A program made the position numbers and the translations under genes. A stretch of DNA of 64,000 nucleotides from Bradyrhizobium sp. AUGA SZCCT0176 (GTDB lineage Bacteria > Pseudomonadota > Alphaproteobacteria > Rhizobiales > Xanthobacteraceae): assembly GCF_018130145.1 (NCBI RefSeq), contig NZ_JAFCMB010000024.1, forward strand, positions 1 to 64,000, in the 5' to 3' direction. Under the pieces are notes generated by a model. That model had not been told where the DNA came from, did not search any database, and was given only the letters and a program-made list of their open reading frames with translations. Below, one piece after another: positions 35,128 to 45,270 of the stretch. The stretch's first letter is position 1; each line of letters opens with the position of its first letter.

Positions 35128-38100
35128 TGGCTTTGAATATCTCGGCATGGTCGATCCGGAACCCGCTTCCGTCCATCGTATTTTCAATCATCCTTCTGGT
35201 GCTGGGATGGGTCAGCTTCACCAAGCTCGCGGTCACGCGGCTGCCGAGCGCCGACATCCCCGTGATCTCGGTGGCGGTCTCGCAGTTCGGCGCAGCGCCC
35301 TCGGAGCTTGAATCTCAGGTCACCAAGACGATCGAGGACGGCGTATCCGGCGTCGAGGGCGTGCGGCACATTTCGTCGTCGATTACCGATGGCCTGTCGC
35401 TGACCACGATCCAGTTCGCGCTCGAGACCAACACCGACCGCGCGCTGAACGACATCAAGGATGCCGTCACCCGCGTTCGTGCCAGCCTGCCGCAAAACGT
35501 CACCGAGCCGCTGATCCAGCGCGTCGACGTGATCGGCCTGCCGATCGTCACCTATGCCGCGATCTCTCCGGGCAAGACGCCGGAGCAGCTGTCCTATTTC
35601 GTCGACGACGTCGTCAAACGCGCGCTGCAGGGCGTCCGCGGCGTCGCCCAGGTCGAGCGCATCGGCGGTGTCGAGCGCGAGATTCTGGTCTCGCTCGATC
35701 CCGACCGGTTGCAGGCCTCGGGGCTTACCGCCGTCAATGTCAGCCAGATCCTGCGCGGCACCAATGTCGACCTCGCCGGCGGCCGCGCCGGAATCGGCAA
35801 TAACGACCAGGCGATCCGCACCCTGGCCGGCGCCAAGACGCTGAACGAACTCGCCGGCACCATGATCCCGCTGTTCGGCGGCGGCGAGGTGCGGCTCGAC
35901 GATCTCGGCACCGTCACCGACACCATCGCCGATCGCCGGACCTTTGCCCGCTTCAACGGCGAGCCGGTGGTCGCGCTCGGCATCAAGCGCTCGAAGGGCG
36001 CCAGCGACGTGGTGGTCGCGGCCGCCGTGCAAAAACGCATCGATGCGCTGAAGGCGGCCTATCCCGACGTCGACCTGAAGATGATCGACACGTCGGTCGA
36101 TTTCACCAAGGGCAATTACGAGGCGGCGATCTCGACCCTGTTCGAGGGTGCTATTCTCGCCGTCGTTGTCGTGCTGTTGTTCCTGCGCGATATCCGCGCC
36201 ACGATCATCGCCGCGATCTCGCTGCCGCTGTCGATCTTCCCGGCGTTCTGGGTGATGGATCTGCTCGGCTTCTCGCTCAACCTCGTCAGCTTCCTCGCCA
36301 TCACGCTGTCGACCGGTATTCTGGTCGACGACGCCATCGTCGAGATCGAAAACATCGTCCGCCACATGCGCATGGGCAAGACGCCCTACCGCGCTGCGTT
36401 GGAAGCCGCCGACGAAATCGGCCTCGCCGTGATCGCGATCTCGCTGACCATCATCGCGATCTTCGCGCCGGCAAGCTTCATGTCCGGGATCGCCGGGCAG
36501 TTCTTCAAGCAATTCGGCATCACCGTGTCGGTGCAGGTGTTCTTCTCGCTGCTCGCGGCGCGCTTCGTCACGCCGGTGCTGGCGGCTTACTTCCTCAAAG
36601 ATCACCCGCATGAGGATCCGCCGCCCGGGCGCTTGCTGAAGGCTTACACCAGGCTCGTGACGTGGTCGGTGAAACACTACTTCATCACCGTGCTGGCCGG
36701 ACTTGCGATATTTGCCGCCTCGATCTGGAGCATCACGTTGCTGCCGCAGGGCTTCCTGCCGGCGCAGGACACCGCGCGCTCGCTGCTGGCGATGGAGCTG
36801 CCGCCAGGCTCGCAACTCGCCTACACCGAGAAGGTGACGGAAGAAATCGTCCAGCGCCTGCGCAAGCGCCCGGAGATCAAGAGCATATTCGTCGATGGCG
36901 GCCGGGTGCCGCCGGGAACGCAGGAAGTGCGGCGCGCCGCGCTGATCATCAACTACACGCCGAAGAAAGACCGCGACAGCAAGCACACCCAGCGCCTGCT
37001 CGAGCTCGATATCAGCAAGGAACTGGAAAACGTCCCGGACATCCGGTTCTGGTTCCTCGATGAAAACGGCCTGCGTGCGATTTCGCTCGTCGTGACCGGC
37101 ATCGACAGCAACATCGTCGGCAACGTCGCCAACGAACTCGCGACCCAGATGAAGCGGATTCCGATCATCGCCAACGTGATCTCGGAAACCTCGCTCGACC
37201 GGCCGGAGCTTCGGATTCGCCCAAGGGCCGAACTGGCCGCGCGGCTTGGCGTCTCCACCGAAAGCCTGTCGCAAACCATCCGTGTCGCCACCATCGGCGA
37301 CGTCGGCCCGGCGCTCGCCAAGTTCGATGCCGGCGACCGCCAGGTGCCGATCCGCGTCCAGCTCGAGGACAGCGCGCGCGGCGACCTGCAGATGCTGCAG
37401 CAATTGCGGGTGCCGCTCGGCCAGCGCGGCGAGCGCGGCGGCGTGCCGCTGTCTGTCGTCGCCGACATCCAGCTCGACCAGGGCCCGACCAGCATCAACC
37501 GTTACGACCGGGAACGGCAGGCCACCGTCGCAGCCGACCTCGTCGGCACCGCGGCGCTGGGCGACGCTACCAAGATGATCTACGACCTGCCCGTGATGAA
37601 GAGCCTGCCGAAGGGCGTCAAGGTCAGCCCGTCGGGCGACGCCGAAAGCCTGGCCGAATTGTCGGACGGCTTTGCCACCGCCATCACCGCCGGCCTGATG
37701 ATGGTCTACGCGGTGCTGGTGCTGTTGTTCGGCACCTTCCTGCAGCCGATCACCATCCTGTTCTCGCTTCCGCTTTCGATCGGCGGCGCGATCGCAGCCT
37801 TGCTGCTGACCGGCAAGCAGCTGACCACGCCGGTGTGGATCGGCATCCTGATGCTGATGGGCATCGTCACCAAGAACGCCATCATGCTGGTGGAGTTCGC
37901 GGTCGAGTCGATCCGCGAAGGCAACAAGCGCGATTTTGCGATCATCGACGCCGGCATCAAGCGCGCCCGCCCGATCATCATGACCACCATCGCGATGGCG
38001 GCCGGCATGATGCCGTCAGCGCTGGCATTCGGCGCCGGCGGCGAGTTCCGCTCGCCGATGGCGCTCGCCGTGATCGGCGGTCTGGTGTTCTCGACAGTGC

Positions 38101-38294
38101 TGTCGCTGGTGTTCGTGCCGGCGATGTTCATGATGATGGACGATCTCGGTGCGCTGATCTGGCGCTACGGCAAGCTGCTGCTGGCCTCGGAAGCCGAGAG
38201 CGACGATGTTCCGCCGGGCGGCCATCACACCGCACCGCCTCCAGCCAAGGGGCCGCCGCCGGTCCCGCCGGCGATGTCGCCCGCAGCGAAGTGA
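35127..38294 (+). CDS. RND family efflux transporter permease
   Basis: Encodes 1055 residues of the AcrB/MexF-like family: two repeats, each with six membrane helices and a large periplasmic loop. The proton-relay pair is in SLNLVSFLAITLSTGILVDDAIVEIEN (DD near 410). GNYEAAISTLFEGAILAVVVVLLFLRD and LTTPVWIGILMLMGIVTKNAIMLVEF are helices of the first and second half. Its Pro-rich C-terminal tail (HHTAPPPAKGPPPVPP) is unusual. The substrate is unknown; HAE1-type or heavy-metal alternatives are not resolved. It forms an operon with the adaptor upstream; no TolC-like gene is near. Confidence 0.93.
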   Translation: MALNISAWSIRNPLPSIVFSIILLVLGWVSFTKLAVTRLPSADIPVISVAVSQFGAAPSELESQVTKTIEDGVSGVEGVRHISSSITDGLSLTTIQFALETNTDRALNDIKDAVTRVRASLPQNVTEPLIQRVDVIGLPIVTYAAISPGKTPEQLSYFVDDVVKRALQGVRGVAQVERIGGVEREILVSLDPDRLQASGLTAVNVSQILRGTNVDLAGGRAGIGNNDQAIRTLAGAKTLNELAGTMIPLFGGGEVRLDDLGTVTDTIADRRTFARFNGEPVVALGIKRSKGASDVVVAAAVQKRIDALKAAYPDVDLKMIDTSVDFTKGNYEAAISTLFEGAILAVVVVLLFLRDIRATIIAAISLPLSIFPAFWVMDLLGFSLNLVSFLAITLSTGILVDDAIVEIENIVRHMRMGKTPYRAALEAADEIGLAVIAISLTIIAIFAPASFMSGIAGQFFKQFGITVSVQVFFSLLAARFVTPVLAAYFLKDHPHEDPPPGRLLKAYTRLVTWSVKHYFITVLAGLAIFAASIWSITLLPQGFLPAQDTARSLLAMELPPGSQLAYTEKVTEEIVQRLRKRPEIKSIFVDGGRVPPGTQEVRRAALIINYTPKKDRDSKHTQRLLELDISKELENVPDIRFWFLDENGLRAISLVVTGIDSNIVGNVANELATQMKRIPIIANVISETSLDRPELRIRPRAELAARLGVSTESLSQTIRVATIGDVGPALAKFDAGDRQVPIRVQLEDSARGDLQMLQQLRVPLGQRGERGGVPLSVVADIQLDQGPTSINRYDRERQATVAADLVGTAALGDATKMIYDLPVMKSLPKGVKVSPSGDAESLAELSDGFATAITAGLMMVYAVLVLLFGTFLQPITILFSLPLSIGGAIAALLLTGKQLTTPVWIGILMLMGIVTKNAIMLVEFAVESIREGNKRDFAIIDAGIKRARPIIMTTIAMAAGMMPSALAFGAGGEFRSPMALAVIGGLVFSTVLSLVFVPAMFMMMDDLGALIWRYGKLLLASEAESDDVPPGGHHTAPPPAKGPPPVPPAMSPAAK

Positions 38295-38453
38295 GGCGCT
38301 TTCCACCCAAGCAAGCCCTCAACGGTCGATAGCCGAGATCGCCTGCGGCTCTGCAGGCGCTTGCATCGCGCCGTTCATCCGAACCACTTCTGCTGTTGCC
38401 CGCATCGAAGCGGGTGCTATGCTCGGGCTCAACCAATAGTTTAAGGGGGCGGG

Positions 38454-38858
38454 ATGGCAGATCGAGAAGCGATGCGAAAGCTCGTCGAGCAAGCGTATGC
38501 AGACCGCGGTAGCGGCAACATCGAGGGCCTCATGTCAGCGTTTCACGCTGACGCGGTTTTCGAACTTGCCGGGGAGCCGAAGGTCCTCGCATTGGCGGGA
38601 ACGGTTCGCAGTCATCCGAACGTTCGCGAAGCGATGACTGGTTTCATTGGCGCTTTTCAGTTCATCGAGCGTGACATCATCGCCTTTATCGCAGACGGCG
38701 ATCGCGCCGCCGTGCACTCGCGGCTCACGATGCGGTTCAAGGATATAACCTTCACGACGGAATTGACCGACCTGTTCAAATTCCAGGACGGAAAAATCAT
38801 CGAACTCGTCGAGTTCGCCGATACAGCGCTGATCAAGGAAATAACCGCCGGGGCCTGA
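38454..38858 (+). CDS. SnoaL/NTF2-like domain protein
   Basis: Encodes 134 residues with GGGGGCGGG before the ATG. The cone-shaped NTF2 fold is indicated by REAMRKLVEQAYADRGSGNIEGLMSAFHADAVFEL, then DRAAVHSRLTMRFKDITFTTELTDLFKFQDGKIIELVEFADTALI. Such proteins are small enzymes or binding proteins with a hydrophobic pocket; no catalytic residues can be fixed. It is convergent with the CRP-type gene, 10 bp apart. Confidence 0.88.
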   Translation: MADREAMRKLVEQAYADRGSGNIEGLMSAFHADAVFELAGEPKVLALAGTVRSHPNVREAMTGFIGAFQFIERDIIAFIADGDRAAVHSRLTMRFKDITFTTELTDLFKFQDGKIIELVEFADTALIKEITAGA

Positions 38859-38868
38859 CGATCAGGCC

Positions 38869-39543
38869 CTACTCGTTGCGCGCCACCGTCGTCAGCTTGT
38901 TCAGGTTCTGCAGCAAGATGCGCCCGCGCTGCAGATCCAGAATGCCGTCCTTGCGCCAGGCCTGCAGTTGACGGTTGACGCTTTCGCGCGCGGCGCCGAC
39001 GAACACGCCGAGCTGCTCCTGCGAAATATGCACTTCCGATCCGAAATCGGCAGCCAGCGCCACCAGCCTTCGCGCCAGCCGCACCGGCAGTGGCTGCAGC
39101 ATGGATTCTTCCATCCGCTCGCTCTGCCAGCGGATGCGCTGGCACAGCAGCGTGATGATCTTGATGGCGACTTTCGGCTCACGTTCGAGGAAGGCGAGGA
39201 AATCCTCACGCCGGAGCACGAACAGTTCCGTCGCCTCGCCGGCGGTGGCGTCCGCAGTGCGGCTTTGGCCGTCGAGCACGGCGACTTCGCCGAAGAGGTC
39301 CCCTGAACCCATGAAGTTCAGGGTCAGGCGGCTGCCGTCGGAGGCGCCGGTCTCGATCCGGATCTGGCCGCGGCGGACCCCGTAAAGGGCGTCGCCGGGG
39401 TCCCCCTTCTGGAACAGCATCTCGCCGAGCCCCAGTTGCTGGGTGTGGCAGAGTCCGGAGATTCGCTGCAGTTCGTCGGCGCCAAGGTCCGCGAACATCG
39501 GGTTCATCTTCAAAATGACCGCAAATTCGGCCTGTTTGCTCAT
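38869..39543 (-). CDS. CRP/FNR family transcriptional regulator
   Basis: Encodes 224 residues from ATG 39543 (GGAAGG upstream). The cyclic-nucleotide-binding beta-barrel (about 15–130) contains KGDPGDALYGVRRGQIRI, GSGDLFGEVAVLDGQSRTADATAGE. The HTH is VHISQEQLGVFVGAARESVNRQLQAWRKDGIL; the R-E-SVNR recognition helix resembles the CRP class that reads TGTGA. No FNR-type Cys cluster is present. A TGTGT-N6-TCACA site 69 bp upstream suggests autoregulation, and a cyclase gene is 2.6 kb away. Confidence 0.9.
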   Translation of the reverse strand: MSKQAEFAVILKMNPMFADLGADELQRISGLCHTQQLGLGEMLFQKGDPGDALYGVRRGQIRIETGASDGSRLTLNFMGSGDLFGEVAVLDGQSRTADATAGEATELFVLRREDFLAFLEREPKVAIKIITLLCQRIRWQSERMEESMLQPLPVRLARRLVALAADFGSEVHISQEQLGVFVGAARESVNRQLQAWRKDGILDLQRGRILLQNLNKLTTVARNE

Positions 39544-39611
39544 TGGTTTGCCTTCCAGTTCGATCCCAAAACCGTCCCCAAAGGCCCTAGCAAGATTCAC
39601 CCCGACCGAAG

Positions 39612-39627
39612 TGTGTCATAAGTCACA
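39612..39627. promoter_or_regulatory. CRP-like binding site
   Basis: TGTGTCATAAGTCACA matches the CRP palindrome TGTGA-N6-TCACA at nine of ten positions. It lies 69 bp before the CRP-type gene and 135 bp before the divergent AsmA gene. Confidence 0.5.
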
Positions 39628-39761
39628 TAGCATTGCAGTAGCCTTGGAATAATTTTGGCTTCTTTGAGCGATGTCCCCTTCCGGGATAAGCTCGCTTGTC
39701 CGGCTGTGCCCCATCGGGCGCGGCCGAAACCGATGCCGTTTGCCCGGTCTGGAAAGTCGAA

Positions 39762-41915
39762 ATGAGAGCATTGAAATTCGCCGGGGCCGCCATCGGCGCC
39801 GTGATCGTCATCATCGGGCTGCTGCTCGTGATCGGCATCCCGTCCGGCTTCATGACGTCGCAGATCCAGGAACGGGTCGAGCGCGAGACCGGCTACAAGC
39901 TCACCATCAACGGCGGAACCAGGGTCGGGCTCTGGCCGTCGCTCAACATCACGCTGAACGACGTCGCGCTGCAGGATCCGAAAGATCGCGACATCAACCA
40001 CCGCCTCACCGCGGTCAGCATCCAGGCAGACGTGACACTGGCGAGCCTGTGGTCCGGCAAACCGCAAGTTACCGAACTTGTCATCGTTCGTCCGGTGCTG
40101 AACCTGCCGCTGCAGCGCGAACGCATCAAGGATATCAATCAGCCGTCGAGGCCGGCCGCCGCGATCAAGGGCGAAGCCTTTACAATCGAGCATGTCAGCG
40201 TCACCGGCGGCACGATCGTGTTTTCCAATCTGCGCGACCGCGTCGAGAACAAGATCGAGACCATCAACGCCGACATGACGATCGATGCCGACCGCAAGAT
40301 CCGGGCGACCGGCAATGCGCGCGCCGGCGAGCACGCGTTGAAATTCGACATCAAGGCGGTGGCCCCGGCACCGCCGCTCGAACGGCAGAACATCCCGACC
40401 GAATTCAAGATCGATGCACCCGGCTTCCTGCACGGGCAGCTGTCGGGCAAGGCGGAAGTCCGGCTCAACGGCCCGGTGGTGATGATCAACGGCTTGACCG
40501 GCACGCTCGGCGACGGCGCGTTCAATGGCTGGGCCTCGGTCGATACCGCAAGCAAGCCGCTGGTAAAGCTCGATCTGGATTTCCAGCGGCTCGATGTCGC
40601 GATGGGCCGTGGTGACGGCGGTTCGGCGGCGCAGCCCTGGAGCAATGCCGCGATCGATCTCAATGGCCTCAATTATATCGATGCCCAGGCGCGGATCTCC
40701 GCGGCGGCGCTCAATATCGGCGACGCGCGTTTCGCGCCGGCGGCGATCGACGTCACGCTCAACAGCGGCGTGCTGAAGACGCAGGTTTCCAATCTCGGCG
40801 CCTATGACGGCAACACCAATGGCGATCTCACCATTGATGCCTCGACCGCCAATCCTACATTTGCGCTGCGGGCCGATCTCACCGGCGTGCGCGCGCTGCC
40901 GCTGCTGAGGAGCCTGGCCGATTTCGACAAGCTCGACGGCAGGATGCAAACCAAGATCAGCGTGCGCTCCACCGGCAACAGCCAGCGCGCGATCATGGCG
41001 GGCCTGCAAGGCACCGCGTTCGTCGTGTTCCAGGACGGCGCCATCAAGGGCCTCAACGTCGCCCAGATGATCCGCTCGCTCACCTCGGGCACCCTGTCCG
41101 GCTGGCAGGAAGGCAAGGAGCAGTCGACGGATCTGTCGCAGCTTTCGGCGTCGTTCAAGATCGACAAGGGGCAGGCCGTCACCACCGATCTCAATCTGGT
41201 CGGCCCGCTGGTGCGGATGACGGGCGTCGGCACCATTGCGCTCGACACCAAGCAGATCGGGTTCCGCGTCGAACCAAAGCTCGTGATGACCACCGAAGGC
41301 CAGGGCCGCGCCAATGAGCCGGTCGGATTCGGCATTCCCGTGATGATCGAGGGGCCGTGGGGCGCGCCCAAAATCTATCCGGACATGCAGGGCATTTTGG
41401 ATAATCCCGACGCCGCCTATGCCAAGCTCAAGGAGATGGGCAAGGGCCTGTTCGGTCCCAATGGCGGCGGCCTCGGCTCCGCCCTCGGCGGCCTGCTCGG
41501 CGGACAACAGGGTGTCCCCCCGGGTGGACAACCGGGCGGACCGGGTGGCCAGCAAGGCAGCGGGCTTGAGGGGATTCTGGGTGGACTGCTCGGCGGCGGC
41601 CAGCCGGGGGGACAGGGTGGCCAGGGCGGCGGCAGGCCTAACGATCCGCTCGGCGGCCAGCTGGGCGAGGCCATCGGCAATTTGCTGCAGCAAGGTCTGA
41701 ATGGCGGTCAAGGCGGTCAGGGCAGACCCGCTCAAGGGAGTGCCGGCCAAGCCGCGCCGCGGCCGAACAGCCCGCGCAGCATTCCGATTCCCGGCCAGCA
41801 GCCCGCGGATGCCGAGCCCGCGGCGCCCGCCGCCCCGACGGCGCAAAATGACGCAGCTCCGCAAGCTGACAGCCAGCCGATGAACGACGTCTTGCGGCAG
41901 CTGTTTAATCGGTGA
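39762..41915 (+). CDS. AsmA family protein
   Basis: Encodes 717 residues from ATG 39762. The N-terminal membrane anchor (about 5–28, AAIGAVIVIIGLLLVIGIPSG) is followed by a long beta-rich periplasmic domain of AsmA/repeating-beta-groove type (TGYKLTINGGTRVGLWPSLNITLNDVALQDP and DGAIKGLNVAQMIRSLTSG near the AsmA C-terminal domain). Such proteins shuttle phospholipid or help outer-membrane assembly. From about 560 the tail is Gly/Gln/Pro-rich (GGQPGGPGGQQGSG units). It is divergent from the CRP-type gene. Confidence 0.88.
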   Translation: MRALKFAGAAIGAVIVIIGLLLVIGIPSGFMTSQIQERVERETGYKLTINGGTRVGLWPSLNITLNDVALQDPKDRDINHRLTAVSIQADVTLASLWSGKPQVTELVIVRPVLNLPLQRERIKDINQPSRPAAAIKGEAFTIEHVSVTGGTIVFSNLRDRVENKIETINADMTIDADRKIRATGNARAGEHALKFDIKAVAPAPPLERQNIPTEFKIDAPGFLHGQLSGKAEVRLNGPVVMINGLTGTLGDGAFNGWASVDTASKPLVKLDLDFQRLDVAMGRGDGGSAAQPWSNAAIDLNGLNYIDAQARISAAALNIGDARFAPAAIDVTLNSGVLKTQVSNLGAYDGNTNGDLTIDASTANPTFALRADLTGVRALPLLRSLADFDKLDGRMQTKISVRSTGNSQRAIMAGLQGTAFVVFQDGAIKGLNVAQMIRSLTSGTLSGWQEGKEQSTDLSQLSASFKIDKGQAVTTDLNLVGPLVRMTGVGTIALDTKQIGFRVEPKLVMTTEGQGRANEPVGFGIPVMIEGPWGAPKIYPDMQGILDNPDAAYAKLKEMGKGLFGPNGGGLGSALGGLLGGQQGVPPGGQPGGPGGQQGSGLEGILGGLLGGGQPGGQGGQGGGRPNDPLGGQLGEAIGNLLQQGLNGGQGGQGRPAQGSAGQAAPRPNSPRSIPIPGQQPADAEPAAPAAPTAQNDAAPQADSQPMNDVLRQLFNR

Positions 41916-41940
41916 GCTTGGTCCCTCGATAGACCGTGAC

Positions 41941-41979
41941 CCCTCACCCCAGCCCTCTCCCACAAGGGGAGAGGGGGCC
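41941..41979. repeat. short palindrome (CTCTCCC/GGGAGAG class)
   Basis: CCCTCTCCCACAAGGGGAGAGGG is written here as stem CCTCTCCC, loop ACA, GGGGAGAGG. It lies 25 bp after the AsmA stop and can act as a hairpin terminator; no T-run follows. Confidence 0.55.
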
Positions 41980-42142
41980 GACTTCCGCTGCCGCAACGGT
42001 CTCGGCCCGTAATGGCCACACGCACCGCCGATTTCCCCGGATAACTGCCCAAAGTCGAAGCTAACCATGTGTGGGATAGGCCACCTGCTCGGCCCTCAAA
42101 TCGTGCTAAAAAGGCCCAACCGCGGCGGCTCCCGGCCGGGGA

Positions 42143-44647
42143 ATGCCGCCACCGGCAAAACCGATGCGCGCGCAAGAGGCGTGGCGCACGAGGGTCGTGG
42201 ATGTGAGCGCCGCCAAGGGCAAAGTCTGGTTCCTGCGTGAGGGCCTGTTCGCGAAATACGTCGTCGCGCTGGTCGGCCTTGTCGTGTTCGTGCTCGCCGT
42301 CAACGGCGCGATGGAAATCTGGATCAGCTATCGCGGCATCAAGAGTTCGCTGACCGACGGCATGTCGGAGAAGGCCGAAGCCACCGCCAAGCGCATCCAG
42401 CAATCGATGTCGGACCTCGAACGGCAGATCAACTGGGTGACGCGGACCTCTTCCTACAAGATCGAGGACCGCCGCGCCGACTATGCGCAATTGCTCAACC
42501 AGGTGCCCTATGTGAGCCAGCTGACGCTGCTCTCGGCCCAGGGCCGCGAGCAGCTCCGCATCACGCGCCAGACGGTCCACTACGGCAGCAACGCCGATTT
42601 CTCCCGCGACCTGCGCTTCACCGAGTCCGCTTCCCGCGGCACCAGCTTTGCGACGCCCTATTTCCGGGACGGGCGGCCGTTCACGTCGATCTCGTTGCCG
42701 CATTCGGATTCCCAGGTCACCGTCGCCGAAATCAATCTTACCTTCCTGCAGGACTTCTTCGGCGATACCGAGATCGGCAGGACAGGCTTTGCCTATATCG
42801 TCGACAGCAAGGGCCAGGTGCTGGCGAGTTCGTCGAAGGGCCCCGAAATCGGCAAGGACGTCTCAAGCCTGCCGCAGGTCGCCGCCATCAAGGGCTCGCT
42901 GCTGTCGGAGGGCACGGACATTGCCGGCAACGACGTGCTGACGACGGTGAGCGCGGTGCCGCGGATCGGCTGGTTCGTGTTCTTCGAGCAGCCGACGGCG
43001 CAGGCGCTGACGCCGATCCGCGAGCAACTGTTGCGCATCGCGCTTCTGATCGCGATGGGCCTCGTGACCGCGATCATCGCCGGCACCGTGATGGCGCGGC
43101 GGATGCTGGTGCCGATCAACGCACTGCGCGCCGGCGCGCATCGGCTCGGCGGCGGCGATTTCAGCCACCGCATCGAGGTGAAGACATCCGACGAGCTGGA
43201 AGAGCTTGCCGACCAGTTCAACGGCATGGCGAGCCAGCTTGCGGAAACCTATTCCGGCCTGGAGGCCAAGGTGAAGGAGCGGACGCGGGATCTCGCGCAG
43301 TCGATCAACGAGCTGAAAGTGCTCGAGGAGGTCGGCCGCGCGGTATCGTCGTCGCTAGACCTCAACGCCGTGCTGCCGACGGTCGCCGCCCGCGCGCTCG
43401 AAATCACCCATGCCGACGCGGTGTTGATTTACGGCTACGACGCCGCGAACCGCAAATTCAACCTCACCGAATCGATCGGCATCGACAAGGCGGCCGAAGG
43501 CAAACACCTTGCGATCGAGGCCGACAACTCGCCGCTCGGCGAAGCCGCCGCGCGGGGCGAGCCGATCGCGATCCCCGACCTTGACGCGACGGCGGATCAT
43601 CCGCTGCGCGACGTCGTGGTCGAGGCCGGCTTCCATTCGGTGCTGGTGGTGCCGCTGGTCGACCAGCAGGGCATCTTGGGATCGCTGGTGGTGCTGCGGC
43701 AAAACGCCGGCGAATTTTCCGACAACCTCATCGGCTTGATGAAGACCTTTGCGCACCAGAGCGTGCTCGCGATGCGCAACGCGCGGCTGTTCTCTGAGGT
43801 CGACCACAAGAGCCGCGAACTGGAGATGGCGAACTCCACGGTGCGCGAGCAGGCCGACAAGCTGCAGGAGCAGACCGACCAGCTCAAGGACTGGAACAAA
43901 TCGCTGGAGGAGCGGGTCGAGACCCAGCTCGGCGAGATCGAACGCATCCGCCGCCTCGAACGTTTCCTGGCGCCGCAGGTGGCGCAGCTGATCGCCTCCG
44001 GCGACGGCCATGAAGGCTTGCTCGACAGCCATCGCCGCGAAGTCACTGTGGTGTTCTGCGACATACGCGGATTTACCTCGTTCACCGAGACCACCGAGCC
44101 GGAAGAGGCGATGAACGTGCTGCGGGAATATCACGCCGCCCTTGGCGCGCTGATTTTCAAGTATGAGGGCACGCTCGACCGCTATGCCGGCGACGGCGTG
44201 ATGATCCTGTTCAACGCGCCGATCCAGTTCGAGGACCATGTCAAGCGCGCGGTGAAGATGAGCGTCGAGATGCGCGACGCCATCGGGCAGCTGACCGAGA
44301 AGTGGCGCAACCGCGGCCACAATCTCGGCTTCGGCATCGGCATTGCGCTGGGCTACGCCACGCTCGGCCAGATCGGCTTCGAGCAGCGGCTGGAATATGC
44401 CGCGATCGGCAGCGTCACCAACCTCGCCTCGCGCCTGTGCGACGAGGCCAAGGCCAACCAGATCGTGGTGTCCAGACGTGTCTACGGCATGGTCGAACCA
44501 TGGGTCGAGGGCCGGCCGATTGATGATCTCAATTTGAAGGGTTTTAACCATCCGATTCTTGCGGCCGAGATTACGAGCTGGCGGGAAGAGGTGGATAATG
44601 TGGTGGATGCGGCGTCTGCGGCGCGGCGGCAACAGAAGAAGTCGTAA
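42143..44647 (+). CDS. membrane class III adenylate/guanylate cyclase with dCache-like, HAMP and GAF domains
   Basis: Encodes 834 residues from ATG 42143 (ATG 42164 also possible). Order: TM1 (about 38–58), extracytoplasmic Cache-like sensor (60–290), TM2 (297–317), HAMP (MARRMLVPINALRAGAHRLGGGDF), GAF (about 405–550), coiled coil (REQADKLQEQTDQLKDW), and the cyclase domain from about 630. VVFCDIRGFTSF and DRYAGDGVMILFN supply the two metal Asp residues. Specificity for ATP or GTP is not certain. It probably makes the second messenger read by the CRP-type regulator. A REP pair follows. Confidence 0.92.
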   Translation: MPPPAKPMRAQEAWRTRVVDVSAAKGKVWFLREGLFAKYVVALVGLVVFVLAVNGAMEIWISYRGIKSSLTDGMSEKAEATAKRIQQSMSDLERQINWVTRTSSYKIEDRRADYAQLLNQVPYVSQLTLLSAQGREQLRITRQTVHYGSNADFSRDLRFTESASRGTSFATPYFRDGRPFTSISLPHSDSQVTVAEINLTFLQDFFGDTEIGRTGFAYIVDSKGQVLASSSKGPEIGKDVSSLPQVAAIKGSLLSEGTDIAGNDVLTTVSAVPRIGWFVFFEQPTAQALTPIREQLLRIALLIAMGLVTAIIAGTVMARRMLVPINALRAGAHRLGGGDFSHRIEVKTSDELEELADQFNGMASQLAETYSGLEAKVKERTRDLAQSINELKVLEEVGRAVSSSLDLNAVLPTVAARALEITHADAVLIYGYDAANRKFNLTESIGIDKAAEGKHLAIEADNSPLGEAAARGEPIAIPDLDATADHPLRDVVVEAGFHSVLVVPLVDQQGILGSLVVLRQNAGEFSDNLIGLMKTFAHQSVLAMRNARLFSEVDHKSRELEMANSTVREQADKLQEQTDQLKDWNKSLEERVETQLGEIERIRRLERFLAPQVAQLIASGDGHEGLLDSHRREVTVVFCDIRGFTSFTETTEPEEAMNVLREYHAALGALIFKYEGTLDRYAGDGVMILFNAPIQFEDHVKRAVKMSVEMRDAIGQLTEKWRNRGHNLGFGIGIALGYATLGQIGFEQRLEYAAIGSVTNLASRLCDEAKANQIVVSRRVYGMVEPWVEGRPIDDLNLKGFNHPILAAEITSWREEVDNVVDAASAARRQQKKS

Positions 44648-44963
44648 TTGCCGTCGTCCCGGCGAACGCCGGGACCCATACCGCGTGATGCTCACTTTGC
44701 AGAAGGTCTCTAACGCCTGCGTTCTCGCCGATAGGCCGCGGCGTATGGGTCCCGGCCCCCGTGCGCAATCGCGCACTAGGCCGGGACGACGGTGGTGTTG
44801 GTCGGGCTCCCCGCAGCCAACCCGACAAATCGTCGCAGCGCACAAAAACAGCGTCTCTTATCCGCATCGCATAGAACCCGTTGCCCGCTGGATGCGACAA
44901 ACGGCGGTCAGTTCGCATTCGAGGTCGCGGCCTGGACAGTCCCCCAACACCAGGAGCTTCCCG
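44648..44963. other. intergenic region after the cyclase gene
   Basis: This 316-bp stretch holds the REP pair (44652–44790) and then about 170 bp with no recognisable RNA or gene; the ribosome site CAGGAG for the next gene is at 44951–44956. Confidence 0.5.
44652..44790. repeat. REP-type palindrome pair
   Basis: Arms CGTCGTCCCGGCGAACGCC and GGCCGGGACGACGG lie about 100 bp apart, with CGTATGGGTCCCGGCC inside and an insertion GTGCGCAATCGCGCAC in the right arm. Confidence 0.8.
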
Positions 44964-45227
44964 ATGCTTTCCCGCGCCACCTATGTATCCGTCATCACCC
45001 TTGCCGCCGCCGCAGCCAGCCTTGCCACCGCCTCGGTCGCGCAGGCCGGGATGGTCGGCAATTCCAACTTCGCCGGCTCGAAAACCGTAATCCACCACCC
45101 GATCCCGACGCCGCCCCGCGTTCAGACGCCGTTGCCGATGATCAAATCGAATCTCAAGCTGGATTGCCGTGCACACCGCGATCGGGACGCGGCGGGCAAC
45201 GTCTTTGCTTCCTACCGTTGCCGCTAG
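44964..45227 (+). CDS. small secreted protein, tandem copy 1
   Basis: Encodes 87 residues with CAGGAGCTTCCCG before the ATG. The signal peptide ends SVAQAG near 29. The mature part begins MVGNSNFAGSKTVIHHPIPT and continues with PPRVQ, NLKLDC and ASYRC, two cysteines likely paired. The next gene (45271) is a tandem paralogue with an almost identical central segment, so the two arose by recent duplication. Periplasmic; function unknown. Confidence 0.75.
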   Translation: MLSRATYVSVITLAAAAASLATASVAQAGMVGNSNFAGSKTVIHHPIPTPPRVQTPLPMIKSNLKLDCRAHRDRDAAGNVFASYRCR

Positions 45228-45270
45228 GCGTCCCAGGACGACAAACACCCAAAAACCAGGAGCTACCCCG

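Noticed and set aside
35184..37403. 739-residue open frame on the minus strand
   Set aside because: A shadow of the RND pump gene; low-complexity Arg/His/Asp composition.
43355..44845. 496-residue minus-strand frame over the cyclase gene
   Set aside because: A shadow of the cyclase; no recognisable domain.
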